Shown here piece after piece: positions 34,814 to 43,607 of a stretch of 64,000 nt of DNA. The stretch's first letter is position 1; the number at the start of each line of letters is the position of its first letter. The position numbers and the translations under genes are program-made. The stretch comes from Sphingomonas sp. IC-56 (GTDB taxonomy: Bacteria; Pseudomonadota; Alphaproteobacteria; Sphingomonadales; Sphingomonadaceae): positions 186,001-250,000 of the forward strand of contig NZ_JAJNDV010000005.1 of NCBI RefSeq assembly GCF_021043375.1, given 5' to 3'. Under the pieces are notes generated by a model. The model saw only the letters and a list, made by a program, of their open reading frames with translations. It searched no databases and had not been told where the DNA came from.

Positions 34814-36220
34814 ATGGATACACAAGCGGGGCGGGCCAATCTCGGCCTGATCGGCGCCATCGTGGCGGTGGCCACGATCGGCGGATTGTTGTTCGGATAT
34901 GACAGTGGCGCAGTGAACGGCACGCAGCCTGGGCTGAAGGCCGCGTTCGCGCTGGATGATGCCGGGCTCGGCTTTACGGTCGGCTCGCTGCTGATCGGCT
35001 GCTTCATCGGCGCGTTTTTCGCCGGCACGCTGGCGGACCGCCTGGGCCGTCGCAACGTGATGCGGCTCTCGGCGATCCTGTTCCTGGGCGGGGCGATCGT
35101 CCAGGGTCTTGCACACGACCACACCCTGTTCGTCATTGCCCGGATCATCGGCGGCATGGCGGTAGGTGCCGCCTCGGTGCTGTCGCCTGCCTATATCTCG
35201 GAAGTGGCGCCGGCGAACATTCGCGGGCGAATGACCACGGTCCAGCAGATCATGATCATCACCGGCCTGACCGCCGCGTTCTTCGTGAACTACTATCTCG
35301 CCGCGGCTGCGGGTTCCTCGACCAGCATTTTCTGGGGGGACATCGAGGCATGGCGCTGGATGTACCTGATGCAGGCGATCCCGGCAGCGGTGTTCCTGAT
35401 CGCGCTGTTCTTCATTCCGGAGAGCCCGCGCTATCTGGTGTCGAAGCGCCGCAACGAAGAAGCGCTGCACGTCCTCACGCGGCTGTATGGTGCGACTGAG
35501 GGCGGCCTCAAGCTGGCCGAGATCCAGGCGAGCTTCTCGTCCGATCACCGGCCGCGCCTGGCCGATGTGCTGACACCGGGGGGCTTCCTGGGCGTTCGCC
35601 CGATCGTTTGGGCGGGCCTGGTGCTGGCGGTGTTCCAGCAGCTCGTCGGCATCAACGTGATCTTCTATTACGGCGCGACGCTGTGGCAGGCCGCCGGCTT
35701 CACCGAAAACGACTCGCTGATCATCAACATCATTTCGGGCGGCATCTCGATCCTGGCGTGCTTCGTCACCATCGGCCTGGTCGACAAGATCGGGCGCAAG
35801 CCGCTGCTGCTGATCGGTTCGGCTGGCATGACGGTGACGCTGTTCATCATGGTCTACGCCTTCTCCACCGGCACGATCGAAGGCGCGACGCTGGTGCTGC
35901 CGGGCAGCATGGGCCAGGTCGCGGTTGCCGCGGCACTCGCTTACTCCGCGTTCTTCAACATCAGCTGGGGCCCGGTGATGTGGGTGATGCTGGGCGAGAT
36001 GTTCCCCAACCAGATGCGCGGCTCGGCGCTGGCGGTGTGCGGTTTCGCGCAGTGGTTCGCCAACTATCTGGTCGCGCAGAGCTTCCCGGTGATGCTCGCC
36101 AGCCTTGGGCTGGCCACCAGCTACAGCTTCTACGCGATCTGCGCGGCGATCAGCTTCTTCCTGGTCCAGAAGTTCATCAAGGAAACCAAGGGCAAGGAAC
36201 TGGAGGCGATGGAGGGCTAA
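34814..36220 (+). CDS. MFS sugar porter, probable xylose transporter
   Basis: The 468-residue protein has 12 predicted membrane segments and sugar porter signatures: GGLLFGYDSGAVNG, DRLGRRN, PAYISEVAPANIRGRM, FFIPESPRYLVSKRR, QQLVGINVIFYYG and DKIGRKPLL. Proton-coupled porters of this family carry xylose, arabinose, galactose or glucose. Location behind a LacI-type regulator and a shared operator with xylX favour D-xylose. The start ATG follows GAGGATTAGGGG. Confidence 0.9.
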   Translation: MDTQAGRANLGLIGAIVAVATIGGLLFGYDSGAVNGTQPGLKAAFALDDAGLGFTVGSLLIGCFIGAFFAGTLADRLGRRNVMRLSAILFLGGAIVQGLAHDHTLFVIARIIGGMAVGAASVLSPAYISEVAPANIRGRMTTVQQIMIITGLTAAFFVNYYLAAAAGSSTSIFWGDIEAWRWMYLMQAIPAAVFLIALFFIPESPRYLVSKRRNEEALHVLTRLYGATEGGLKLAEIQASFSSDHRPRLADVLTPGGFLGVRPIVWAGLVLAVFQQLVGINVIFYYGATLWQAAGFTENDSLIINIISGGISILACFVTIGLVDKIGRKPLLLIGSAGMTVTLFIMVYAFSTGTIEGATLVLPGSMGQVAVAAALAYSAFFNISWGPVMWVMLGEMFPNQMRGSALAVCGFAQWFANYLVAQSFPVMLASLGLATSYSFYAICAAISFFLVQKFIKETKGKELEAMEG

Positions 36221-36255
36221 GCCTTCCATCATCCGGGCGCCTGGCGCTCATATTG

Positions 36256-36287
36256 ACGGGACGGTGCACGGGGGTGCGCCGTCCCGT
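36256..36287 (+). terminator. Hairpin terminator after the sugar porter
   Basis: A 9-bp outer stem (ACGGGACGG with CCGTCCCGT) and an inner GCAC/GTGC pair close a GGGG loop 35 bases past the stop. No strong T tract follows, so termination may be partial. Confidence 0.6.
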
Positions 36288-36800
36288 TCGCGTTTGTGGG
36301 GGCGGTGCCCGGCAGAGGATGCCGCTGGCTCGTCGCTGTGCAGATCCGGTCTGCGTCGCCCTATTCGATCCGGCGGGAGGCATGCCGCGATTCTCCGCCT
36401 CAGAAGGTCCTGGGCGTTCTTCTGGCCCTTAAAAGGGGGAGCGGCTGCATGTCGTTGCCGGGGGTGATGTTCGGAGCGAACAAGTCGTTGTAGGAACCAG
36501 GCGCTATTCTTCTACAGGCGGCCGTGCATGCACTCCCGGCAGCCGTGAAAAAGGCGGTGTCGATCTTCCGCCCTTGCGAGAGGGGTGGGCGCATTCGGAT
36601 CAGCATCATGTATTCGCCTTCGACGAAGTCGTTACGCGTGCGTTACTCAAATACGAAATAGGTTTTTACAAATAGCTGTGCTCGCACAGCCACACCCTCG
36701 CGGACCTGTAAACTAGAGGCTTGACGTAGAACGCTTTCGTAATAGCCTGCTGATCTTGCGGAAGGTCATCAGGGGACCTCCGCGGCAAAAGGGGAAGTAC
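36288..36800 (+). promoter_or_regulatory. Long upstream region of the autotransporter gene
   Basis: This stretch of about 510 bases has no convincing gene. A perfect palindrome GCTGTGC-TC-GCACAGC lies at 36675-36690. The bases become A/T-rich from 36640. A TTGACG hexamer lies at 36721 but no well-spaced -10 is clear. The ribosome-binding site AGGGGAAG precedes the ATG at 36801. The palindrome may be an operator for an unknown regulator. Confidence 0.45.
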
Positions 36801-39800
36801 ATGACGAGCGTACGGGATTCACGCGCCTTTCGCGCTGCTCTGCTGACGTCGGCGGCGGCTTTCGGTCTGGCCTTCAGCCCCGCTGCGCTGGCGCAGGATG
36901 TGGCAGGCCCGATCGACCGTCCGGCGATCGACGAAGCGCAGCGCGTCGCACAAGGCGACGCGTCGCCGCTGCTGGACGGCAGCGAAAGCCTGCGCGAAGC
37001 CTATGCCCCGCGCGGGCCCGACATCATTGCCGCACCCACGCCGCAGATCGTGATTGGCGCGCCCGGTACCCCGACCACGGCACAGGACCCGAACAACGTC
37101 ACCGGCGTGGGCCAGATGATCGTCGACCAGCAGAATGGGTTCATCGGCACCTGCACCGGCACGCTGATCAACCCGCGCACCGTGATCTTTGCCGCGCATT
37201 GCGTGAACGACATCCCGGCAAATGCCTATGGCCAGAATTCCGGTGGGCAGCCGATCGGGTTTGGCTTTGGCCGCGACAACAATGCGCCGGGCGCCAGCGC
37301 CTTTGGGGGCTGGTTGAACGGCATCGGCGGCGTTCGGTACGCGACCACGGTGTCGCGCAACATGTATGACGCGAACTATGTGGCCTATAATCCGTTGTCG
37401 ACCGAGCCCGCGGCGCAGAGCTTCCTGTATGGCGACGTCGCGCTCGCTTCGCTCGACACGCCTGCCGAGAATGTACCGACCTGGGCGTTGATGTTCTCTC
37501 AGCTGCCGGACCCCGGCGCAATTGGCGCCGCGGGCACCGGCTATCACGTCGTGCTGGACGGCTATGGGCGCAACGGCACCGGCGCCACCGGCTCGATCGG
37601 CAGCGACTATCGCCGGCGCCTAGCCGAGAACATGCTGGGTGCGCTGGCCTCGATCGACGATTTCGAGGGTTTCTTGTTCGGCCAGTCCGGCGGGCTGCCG
37701 CAGAACCTGTACTGGATCGACTTCGATGACCCGCGCCGCGGGACCGCGGCCGCCGATCCGCGCGACTTCAACGCCTGGCGCGACCAGCCGACGCCCAACG
37801 AAGGCATCACTGCTGCGGGGGACTCGGGCGGCCCGCTGATCCTGGATCGCGGGTTTGCCCGCCAGTTGGTGATCGGCGTGCTGTCGGGCGGGTACACGCA
37901 GTTCTTCAACGGCGCGCCCGCGAACGGCTATGGCACCGCCAGCTTCTACCAGCCGCTGTACCTGTATTGGGACTGGATCGCGGCCAACAACCCGTATCAC
38001 TATGTGTCGGCCAAGGCCGGGAACGGCAACTGGAACGACGCGGCGCATTGGGTGACGAACCTGGATCCCAATTATTACGTGCTGAACGCCAGCGGCCAGC
38101 TGGTGAACGGTACGCCGACAACGCCGGGCGCGCAGAACACCGATCAGCCCGGTTTCGGCCAAGCCTGCTTCCAGCAGGGCGGCGTCAGCGATTGCTATGA
38201 CGTGGCGACCGGCGTGGAGACGGTTCGCGCCGGACCGATCGGCTCGGCGGACAATGACAAGGCGACGGTGAGCACCGGCACCCTGAGCGGTACGGCGGCC
38301 AACAACGCGGCCACTGCCTCTTCGGCAACGCTGGAAGGCGGAGCCGGGCAGGGCGTGACCAGGGTTTCGCCTACTGCGCAGGCCGTTGCACAGGCGCTGC
38401 CGGCCGCTACGCTGACGAACGGGCTGCCGGGGGCGAGCAACTTCGTGCCCACCAACTTCGACGGGGACCGCCTGACCAACACGGCGCCACGCTATTTCGA
38501 TGTGACGCTGTCGGCGGCGGGCACCACGACGCTGAACACGGCCGCGGTCGTCGACCGGTTCACCATGGCGGGCGGGGGCGCCGCGCTGGACATCACCGCC
38601 AGCGGATCGCTGACCAGCCTGATGGACATCGTCCAGGCGACCGGCACGATGCAGGTGAACGGCGTGCTGAACACCACCAGCGATTACCTGATGATGTCGG
38701 GCGGACTGAACGGCACGGGTACGCTGAACGTACCGTTCTTCTCCAACATGGCGGGCACCATCGCGCCGGGGACGGCGGGCACGATCGGCACGCTGACCTT
38801 CCGCGGCAACGTGATCCTGGCCTCGGCCTCGACGTATCTGGTGGACCTGTCGAACAGCGGCGCGTCGGACCTGATCCGCGTGCAGGCGACGACGTTCAAC
38901 GGCACCACGCCAACCAACGGCCAGGCCAATATCGGCGGGCGGCTGGGCCTGGGCTTCACCAATGCGCTGCGTGCCAACCAGAGCTGGACGATCCTAACCG
39001 CGCAGGGGGGCGTCACCGGGCGGTTCGATGCGCCGGGCGCGATCAGCGCGATCCTGACGCCGCGGCTGACCTACACCGCCAATGCCGTGCAGCTGGCGAT
39101 CGATGCGGCGAGATATGCCAGCGTCATCGACGGCGGCTCGGCAGTGCAGCGGGGCTATGCCAGCCTGCTCGACCAGAACCGCGGCAACGCTTCGGCATTC
39201 GACGGCATCTTTGGCCCGCTCGACCTGCAAAGCGCCAGCGTGATCCGCGGGACGCTGGAAGGGCTGGCGCCGACCACCGAGACCAGCGTGCGTGCGCTCG
39301 GTCTGGCGGCGGTGGACACGATGTCGGGCATGATCCGCGACCGCTTGCAGGCGCTCGACCCGATCACCAGTGGCGGCACCATCGCCCATATCGGGCAGCC
39401 GCTGCGCGTGGCTTCGCTGGGGCTGGCGCGGAGCGCGAACCTGGCGCCGCAGCCGATGTTCGACGGCGGGCAGCAGATGCGGGTGCAGGAGGGCGCGTTG
39501 CCGGAGGACGTCAGCGCGTTCTTCGCGGGCGGCTATGTCGATGGCGACAGCGAGGCAATGCCGGTGGGACTCACCGGCGGCAGGCGCGACGAGTTCGACG
39601 GCTGGTACGCCGCGGCGGGCATCGAGAAGATGGTCGACGAGCAGAGCGCGATCGGCTTCGCAATCTCGTACAGCGACCTGAGCAGCGACGGCGCCGCCGC
39701 AGCACATAGCGTGGACGGCGAGTTGGTGCAGGGGACGCTTTACGGCAAATACCAGCCGGCGAGCGGGCTGACCCTCGACGTGCAGATGAGCGCGGGCAAG

Positions 39801-40343
39801 TTCGACACGACTACGCGGCGCACGGTGGCGTTTCCCGGAAGCACCTTCCGCCTGACTGCGGATGACAGCGCGCTCGCCTTCACCAGCGAAGTGGGCCTGG
39901 GGTATCGCCTGGATCTGAGCAGCCTGTTCACGCTGACGCCGCGTATCGCAGGCCGCGCCACGGTGATCGACTTCTCCGACACGGTGGAACGTGGTGGTGC
40001 GGTGGCACTGCGTTACGAACGGCAGAACCTCAGCAGCCAGCAGCTTCGCGGCAGCCTGACGCTGGCGGGGCGTGGCGACATGACGGTGAAGCCGTTCGTG
40101 ACCGGCACGTATGTCCACGACTTCGCCGAACGGCCGGCGGTGTTCGTGGCCAACTTCGCCGGGTCACAGACGCCCGGCGCCTTGTTCGGGCTGGCCGGTA
40201 TCGACCGCGAGTGGGCCGAAGTGGCCGGCGGGATCACCGTGCAGACGGCAGGGGTGAACCTGTCGATCGCTGGCGAAACCACCATCTGGCGTGATGAAGT
40301 GAAGAACCGCAGCATCCGCGGATCGGTTGGGATCAAGTTCTGA
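36801..40343 (+). CDS. Autotransporter with trypsin-like (S1) serine protease passenger
   Basis: The 1180-residue protein starts at MTSVRDSRAF behind AGGGGAAG and has a signal peptide ending near ALAQD. The passenger carries an S1 protease triad: His in VIFAAHCV near residue 132, a probable Asp in YGDVALASLD, and Ser in AAGDSGGPLIL near 340. A Gly/Thr/Asn-rich beta-helix follows, with repeated ITASGSL and LNGTGTLNV. The C-terminal 280 residues form a beta-barrel ending RGSVGIKF. It should be exposed at the outer membrane and may cleave itself or surface proteins. It lies between the xylose transporter and xylose enzymes but carries no AGCGGTACCA box. Confidence 0.9.
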   Translation: MTSVRDSRAFRAALLTSAAAFGLAFSPAALAQDVAGPIDRPAIDEAQRVAQGDASPLLDGSESLREAYAPRGPDIIAAPTPQIVIGAPGTPTTAQDPNNVTGVGQMIVDQQNGFIGTCTGTLINPRTVIFAAHCVNDIPANAYGQNSGGQPIGFGFGRDNNAPGASAFGGWLNGIGGVRYATTVSRNMYDANYVAYNPLSTEPAAQSFLYGDVALASLDTPAENVPTWALMFSQLPDPGAIGAAGTGYHVVLDGYGRNGTGATGSIGSDYRRRLAENMLGALASIDDFEGFLFGQSGGLPQNLYWIDFDDPRRGTAAADPRDFNAWRDQPTPNEGITAAGDSGGPLILDRGFARQLVIGVLSGGYTQFFNGAPANGYGTASFYQPLYLYWDWIAANNPYHYVSAKAGNGNWNDAAHWVTNLDPNYYVLNASGQLVNGTPTTPGAQNTDQPGFGQACFQQGGVSDCYDVATGVETVRAGPIGSADNDKATVSTGTLSGTAANNAATASSATLEGGAGQGVTRVSPTAQAVAQALPAATLTNGLPGASNFVPTNFDGDRLTNTAPRYFDVTLSAAGTTTLNTAAVVDRFTMAGGGAALDITASGSLTSLMDIVQATGTMQVNGVLNTTSDYLMMSGGLNGTGTLNVPFFSNMAGTIAPGTAGTIGTLTFRGNVILASASTYLVDLSNSGASDLIRVQATTFNGTTPTNGQANIGGRLGLGFTNALRANQSWTILTAQGGVTGRFDAPGAISAILTPRLTYTANAVQLAIDAARYASVIDGGSAVQRGYASLLDQNRGNASAFDGIFGPLDLQSASVIRGTLEGLAPTTETSVRALGLAAVDTMSGMIRDRLQALDPITSGGTIAHIGQPLRVASLGLARSANLAPQPMFDGGQQMRVQEGALPEDVSAFFAGGYVDGDSEAMPVGLTGGRRDEFDGWYAAAGIEKMVDEQSAIGFAISYSDLSSDGAAAAHSVDGELVQGTLYGKYQPASGLTLDVQMSAGKFDTTTRRTVAFPGSTFRLTADDSALAFTSEVGLGYRLDLSSLFTLTPRIAGRATVIDFSDTVERGGAVALRYERQNLSSQQLRGSLTLAGRGDMTVKPFVTGTYVHDFAERPAVFVANFAGSQTPGALFGLAGIDREWAEVAGGITVQTAGVNLSIAGETTIWRDEVKNRSIRGSVGIKF

Positions 40344-40364
40344 TCTAGTGATCTCGGGTAGGGA

Positions 40365-40396
40365 GGGGCCGTCCGGTGGGGCGGCCCTTTTCTTTT
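40365..40396 (+). terminator. Rho-independent terminator after the autotransporter
   Basis: GGGCCG pairs with CGGCCC around a 10-base loop and is followed by TTTTCTTTTT. Confidence 0.88.
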
Positions 40397-40464
40397 TGTG
40401 TGGGTGCTGCGGTGTCTGGCCCAGAGTGGCTAGGCGGTGCCGGTCGCTTGCGTCACTAGTGGTC

Positions 40465-40652
40465 CCCCGGCGAAGGCCGGGGCCCAGCCGCCATACATTC
40501 GCGCAAGGGCATCCCGCCGCCCCGCACTGCGCCGCGACTGGGCCCCGGCCTTCGCCGGGGAACTCGTTTTGCCTATTTGGTAGCCGTGCTTGCGGGGGTG
40601 CCCGCGGCGTCATGCTTCCCATGCCACCTTCCCCCGCTGAAGCGGGGGGAAG
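40465..40652. repeat. REP-like palindromic repeat unit
   Basis: Two perfect 23-base arms at 40465-40487 and 40538-40560 face each other across 50 bases; their core is CCCCGGCGAAGGCCGGGG. A second hairpin (CTTCCCCCGC, TGAA loop, GCGGGGGGAAG) lies at 40628-40652. Such CGGCGAAGGCCGG units are dispersed in many sphingomonad genomes. It lies between convergent gene ends and may also stop xylC transcription. Confidence 0.75.
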
Positions 40653-40678
40653 ATTGCGGGCGCCGCGAAGTTGTTGGG

Positions 40679-41569
40679 CTAGACGCCTTGGCGGATCAGG
40701 TGACCTGCTTGCCCGGCTACGCTCACCTGGAACTGGAACAGATTGCCGGCAAGCGGCTCCTTGTCCTTGTCTTCCGGGGTGACGTGCTTGTTGGCGGTGG
40801 TCGCGAACACGGTCTTGAGGTCCGGGCCGCCAAAGGCGATCTTGGTGATCGCGCTGACCGGGAATTTCACTTCCTCGAGCAGTTCGCCTTGCGGCGAATA
40901 GCGGTGCACGGCCCAGCCGGTGTAGAGGCCGACCCAGACACAGCCTTCGCTGTCGACGACGCAGCCGTCCGGGAAACCCTTGCCGTACGGGATGCGGATG
41001 AATTCGCGCGGGTTGATGAGCATGCCGGCGGCGTCGATGTCGCAGGCGTGGATCACGCCGCCGAGCGTGTCGACATGGTAGAGCGTCTTGCCGTCCGGCG
41101 CGACGGCCGGGCCGTTGGTGATCGCCACCAGCGGCGTGGTAGGCACGCATTCGCCTCCCTCTGCCAGGCGATAGACGGCGCCGGTGATCGCTTCCTCACC
41201 ATCGTCCATGCTGCCGAACCAGAGCCGGCCCTCAGAGTCGACGGTGGCGTCGTTGAGGCGGTTGTTGGGCTTGTCGGGTTCGGGCGTAGCGAGCGGCGTG
41301 AAGCTGCCGTCGCGCTCGTCGAAACGGGCGACGCCAGTCTTCAAGCCGACGGCAAAGCCGCCGCTTTCGATCGGCAGCACGAAGCTGACCTGGGCAGGCG
41401 CGTCCCAGCTCTTCTTGTCCCCGCTCGCGGGATCATAGCGGTGGATCTTGTGGCTCTTGATGTCGACGAACCACAATGCCTGATCGCGCTCAACCCAGAC
41501 CGGACCCTCGCCAAGCGGCGCGTGGAGATCCCACACGCTCGCCGGTTCAGACAACACCACCTTGTTCAT
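40679..41569 (-). CDS. xylC: Xylonolactonase (SMP-30/gluconolactonase family)
   Basis: The 296-residue six-bladed propeller protein starts at an ATG overlapping the xylB stop (TAATG). SMP-30 features are VWDLHAPLGEGPVW with the metal-binding Glu, NRLNDATVDSEGRLWFGSMD, NGPAVAPDGKTLYHVDT and PDGCVVDSEGCVWVGLY. It should hydrolyse D-xylono-lactone from the XylB reaction to xylonate. The sequence pattern agrees with Caulobacter XylC, and the partner genes are the expected ones. It is the last gene of the operon. Confidence 0.87.
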   Translation of the reverse strand: MNKVVLSEPASVWDLHAPLGEGPVWVERDQALWFVDIKSHKIHRYDPASGDKKSWDAPAQVSFVLPIESGGFAVGLKTGVARFDERDGSFTPLATPEPDKPNNRLNDATVDSEGRLWFGSMDDGEEAITGAVYRLAEGGECVPTTPLVAITNGPAVAPDGKTLYHVDTLGGVIHACDIDAAGMLINPREFIRIPYGKGFPDGCVVDSEGCVWVGLYTGWAVHRYSPQGELLEEVKFPVSAITKIAFGGPDLKTVFATTANKHVTPEDKDKEPLAGNLFQFQVSVAGQAGHLIRQGV

Positions 41570-42360
41570 TAGCGCCAACCTGCATCCACGAAATATTCGT
41601 GGTTGGTTACCAGCCGGGCATCGTCCGAGGCAAGGAACAAGGCCATGGCGGCAATGTCGTCGGGGACCAGGCGACCCTTGAGGCACTGGGCGGCGACGAT
41701 CTCGGCCTCGCCTTCGGGCGTGTACCACTTCTCCTGGCGCGGCGTCTTGACGTTGCCGGGGACGATGCAGACCGAACGGATATTGTCCGGACCCAGATCG
41801 CGCGCGAGGCTGCGGGTCAGGCCTTCGATCGCGGCCTTGCAGGTCTGGTAGAGCGGCAGTTCGGCAAGGGCGAGGTGCCAGGAGATCGAGCCGAGGTTGA
41901 CGATCACGCCGCCTCCCTGCGCCTTCATGCCCGGGATCACCGACTGGGCGGCGAAGAACAGGTGGCGCAGGTTCACCGCGAAGCGGTTGTCCCAGTAATC
42001 GGGCGTGACCTGGTCGACCGTGTGGCGATCGTCATTGCCCGCATTGTTGATGAGCACGTCGAACGCGCCGCCGCTGTCGGTCAGGCGCTGGATCGTTGCC
42101 TGAAGCGCAGGAATGTGGGTCAGGTCGACGCGTTCGAAGACCGGCGGATGCTCGGCGCCCGACAGCGCTTCGGCAAGCGCGTGCGAATCCGCTTCGGCGA
42201 TGTCGAAGAAAGTGACGCGGGCGCCCTGGGCGACGAAGCCTTCTACCAGGCCGGCGCCGATGCCCGAGCCGCCACCGGTAATAAGGACGCGCTTGCCGCG
42301 CAGGCTGGGATAGACGGCGCGCTGGTCGCGGGGAGGCGGGGCGGCCTGGAGGTCGTGCAT
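41569..42360 (-). CDS. xylB: D-xylose 1-dehydrogenase (short-chain dehydrogenase)
   Basis: The 263-residue SDR enzyme has the NAD-binding motif ITGGGSGIGAG near residue 30, NNAGNDDRH, the catalytic Ser in GSISWHLALAELPLY, and YQTCK. The stretches VPGNVKTPRQEKWYTPEGEA and VAAQCLKGRLVP with the C-terminal VDAGWR are close to my recollection of Caulobacter XylB, which oxidises D-xylose to xylono-lactone with NAD. It lies 18 bases downstream of xylX. Confidence 0.9.
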   Translation of the reverse strand: MHDLQAAPPPRDQRAVYPSLRGKRVLITGGGSGIGAGLVEGFVAQGARVTFFDIAEADSHALAEALSGAEHPPVFERVDLTHIPALQATIQRLTDSGGAFDVLINNAGNDDRHTVDQVTPDYWDNRFAVNLRHLFFAAQSVIPGMKAQGGGVIVNLGSISWHLALAELPLYQTCKAAIEGLTRSLARDLGPDNIRSVCIVPGNVKTPRQEKWYTPEGEAEIVAAQCLKGRLVPDDIAAMALFLASDDARLVTNHEYFVDAGWR

Positions 42361-42378
42361 GTCAGTGGTGCCTTGTGA

Positions 42379-43512
42379 TCAGGAGTGCAGCAGGCCGCGC
42401 TTGGCCAAGTTGCGCATCAGGTCGCGAATGCCGAAGTCCCAGGGCGCAGCGGCCTTGGAAGTGGTCACGCGGTTGACGAGCGTGCCGAGCTTTGGCGTGG
42501 AGATGCGGACGACGTCGCCGTCCTTGTGCGTGAAGCCCCGGCCGGGATGGTCGCGGTCCTGGACGGGCGCGAACAACGTGCCGAGGAACAGCGCGAAGCC
42601 GTCGGGATATTGGTGCTCGCTGAGCGCCTGGCGGACGAGATCGGTCGGATCGCGGCTGATCTCGCTCATCTTGTTGGTGCCCTGGAGCGTGTAGCCCTCC
42701 GGCCCCGTGATATGGAGATCGACCACCGCCGAGCGGACATCGTCCATGGTGAAGGTGCGGTCGAACAGGCGGATGAACGGGCCGATGCTGGTCGAGGCGT
42801 TGTTGTCCTTGGCCTTGCCGAGGAGCAGCGCGCTGCGCCCTTCGAAATCGCGCAGATTGACGTCGTTGCCGAGCGCCGCGCCCTTGGGCGTGCCGTTGCG
42901 GTCGACGATCAGGACGACTTCGGGTTCGGGGTTGTTCCAGTCGCTGTCCGAGCGGATGCCGATATCGCCGCCCCAGCCGATCGCCGAAAGTACGGGCGCC
43001 TTGGTGAACACCTCCGCGTCCGGGCCGATCGCGACTTCGAGATATTGCGACCACATGCCGGCTTCGATCAGCGCAGCCTTGAGGCTGGCGGCTTCGTCGC
43101 TGCCGGGGACGACCGAACGGATGCCCGAGCCGACCTTGGCTTCCAGTTCGCCGCGGATGGCCGACGCCTTGTCCGCGTCGCCGCGGGCGCGTTCCTCGAT
43201 CACGCGTTCGATCGCGGAGAGGGCGAAGGTGACGCCGCAGGCCTTGACCACCTGCAAGTCGATCGGCGCCAGGAGGCGGAGACCTTCAGGCGTGCCCAGT
43301 GCGTCCACCGAGCCGATTACGGGGCCGTCTAGCGTCGCGACATCGTCACGGTCGAGCAGGTCGGCCACGGTCGGCGCAACGGCGGACAGGTCGAGTACCT
43401 GGCCGTCGCGAAGGAGTACGGGGGTGGGGCCAGCGTCGAGGAGCACGCGACCGACCAGGACGGCCTGTGCGTGGTCATGAGGCAGCAAGGCTGCGGCGGT
43501 CGGTGCTTCCAA
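42379..43512 (-). CDS. xylX: 2-keto-3-deoxy-D-xylonate dehydratase (FAH family)
   Basis: The 377-residue protein belongs to the fumarylacetoacetate-hydrolase fold, with EVAIGPDAEVFTKAPVLS, WNNPEPEVVLIVDRNG, ALGNDVNLRDFEGRSALLL and QYPDGFALFLGTLFAP, matching Caulobacter XylX in pattern. XylX dehydrates 2-keto-3-deoxy-xylonate to 2-oxoglutarate semialdehyde in the Weimberg pathway. The start is a TTG with GAGGA just before it; an in-frame stop lies upstream and no ATG start is near. The operator box AGCGGTACCA lies 29 bases upstream. It is the first gene of the xylX-xylB-xylC operon. Confidence 0.88.
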   Translation of the reverse strand: MEAPTAAALLPHDHAQAVLVGRVLLDAGPTPVLLRDGQVLDLSAVAPTVADLLDRDDVATLDGPVIGSVDALGTPEGLRLLAPIDLQVVKACGVTFALSAIERVIEERARGDADKASAIRGELEAKVGSGIRSVVPGSDEAASLKAALIEAGMWSQYLEVAIGPDAEVFTKAPVLSAIGWGGDIGIRSDSDWNNPEPEVVLIVDRNGTPKGAALGNDVNLRDFEGRSALLLGKAKDNNASTSIGPFIRLFDRTFTMDDVRSAVVDLHITGPEGYTLQGTNKMSEISRDPTDLVRQALSEHQYPDGFALFLGTLFAPVQDRDHPGRGFTHKDGDVVRISTPKLGTLVNRVTTSKAAAPWDFGIRDLMRNLAKRGLLHS

Positions 43513-43540
43513 GATTCCTCATCCACTTTATAGGTTTGAT

Positions 43541-43550
43541 AGCGGTACCA
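43541..43550. promoter_or_regulatory. Putative LacI-family (XylR-like) operator, site C
   Basis: AGCGGTACCA lies 29 bases upstream of the xylX start codon, at the same distance and in the same orientation relative to the gene as site A before the GH9 gene. Confidence 0.62.
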
Positions 43551-43607
43551 TGGTGCCGTGAACGCGGGCCTGTCAAGCTGTCCCAACGGCGTAGAAAGCG
43601 CGTTGTT

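Noticed and set aside
36300..36640. Short open frames in the region before the autotransporter
   Set aside because: None has a ribosome-binding site and a plausible protein; they are treated as non-coding.
38994..40118. His/Arg-rich open frame opposite the autotransporter barrel
   Set aside because: The composition is that of a complementary-strand artefact and the barrel frame is unambiguous.
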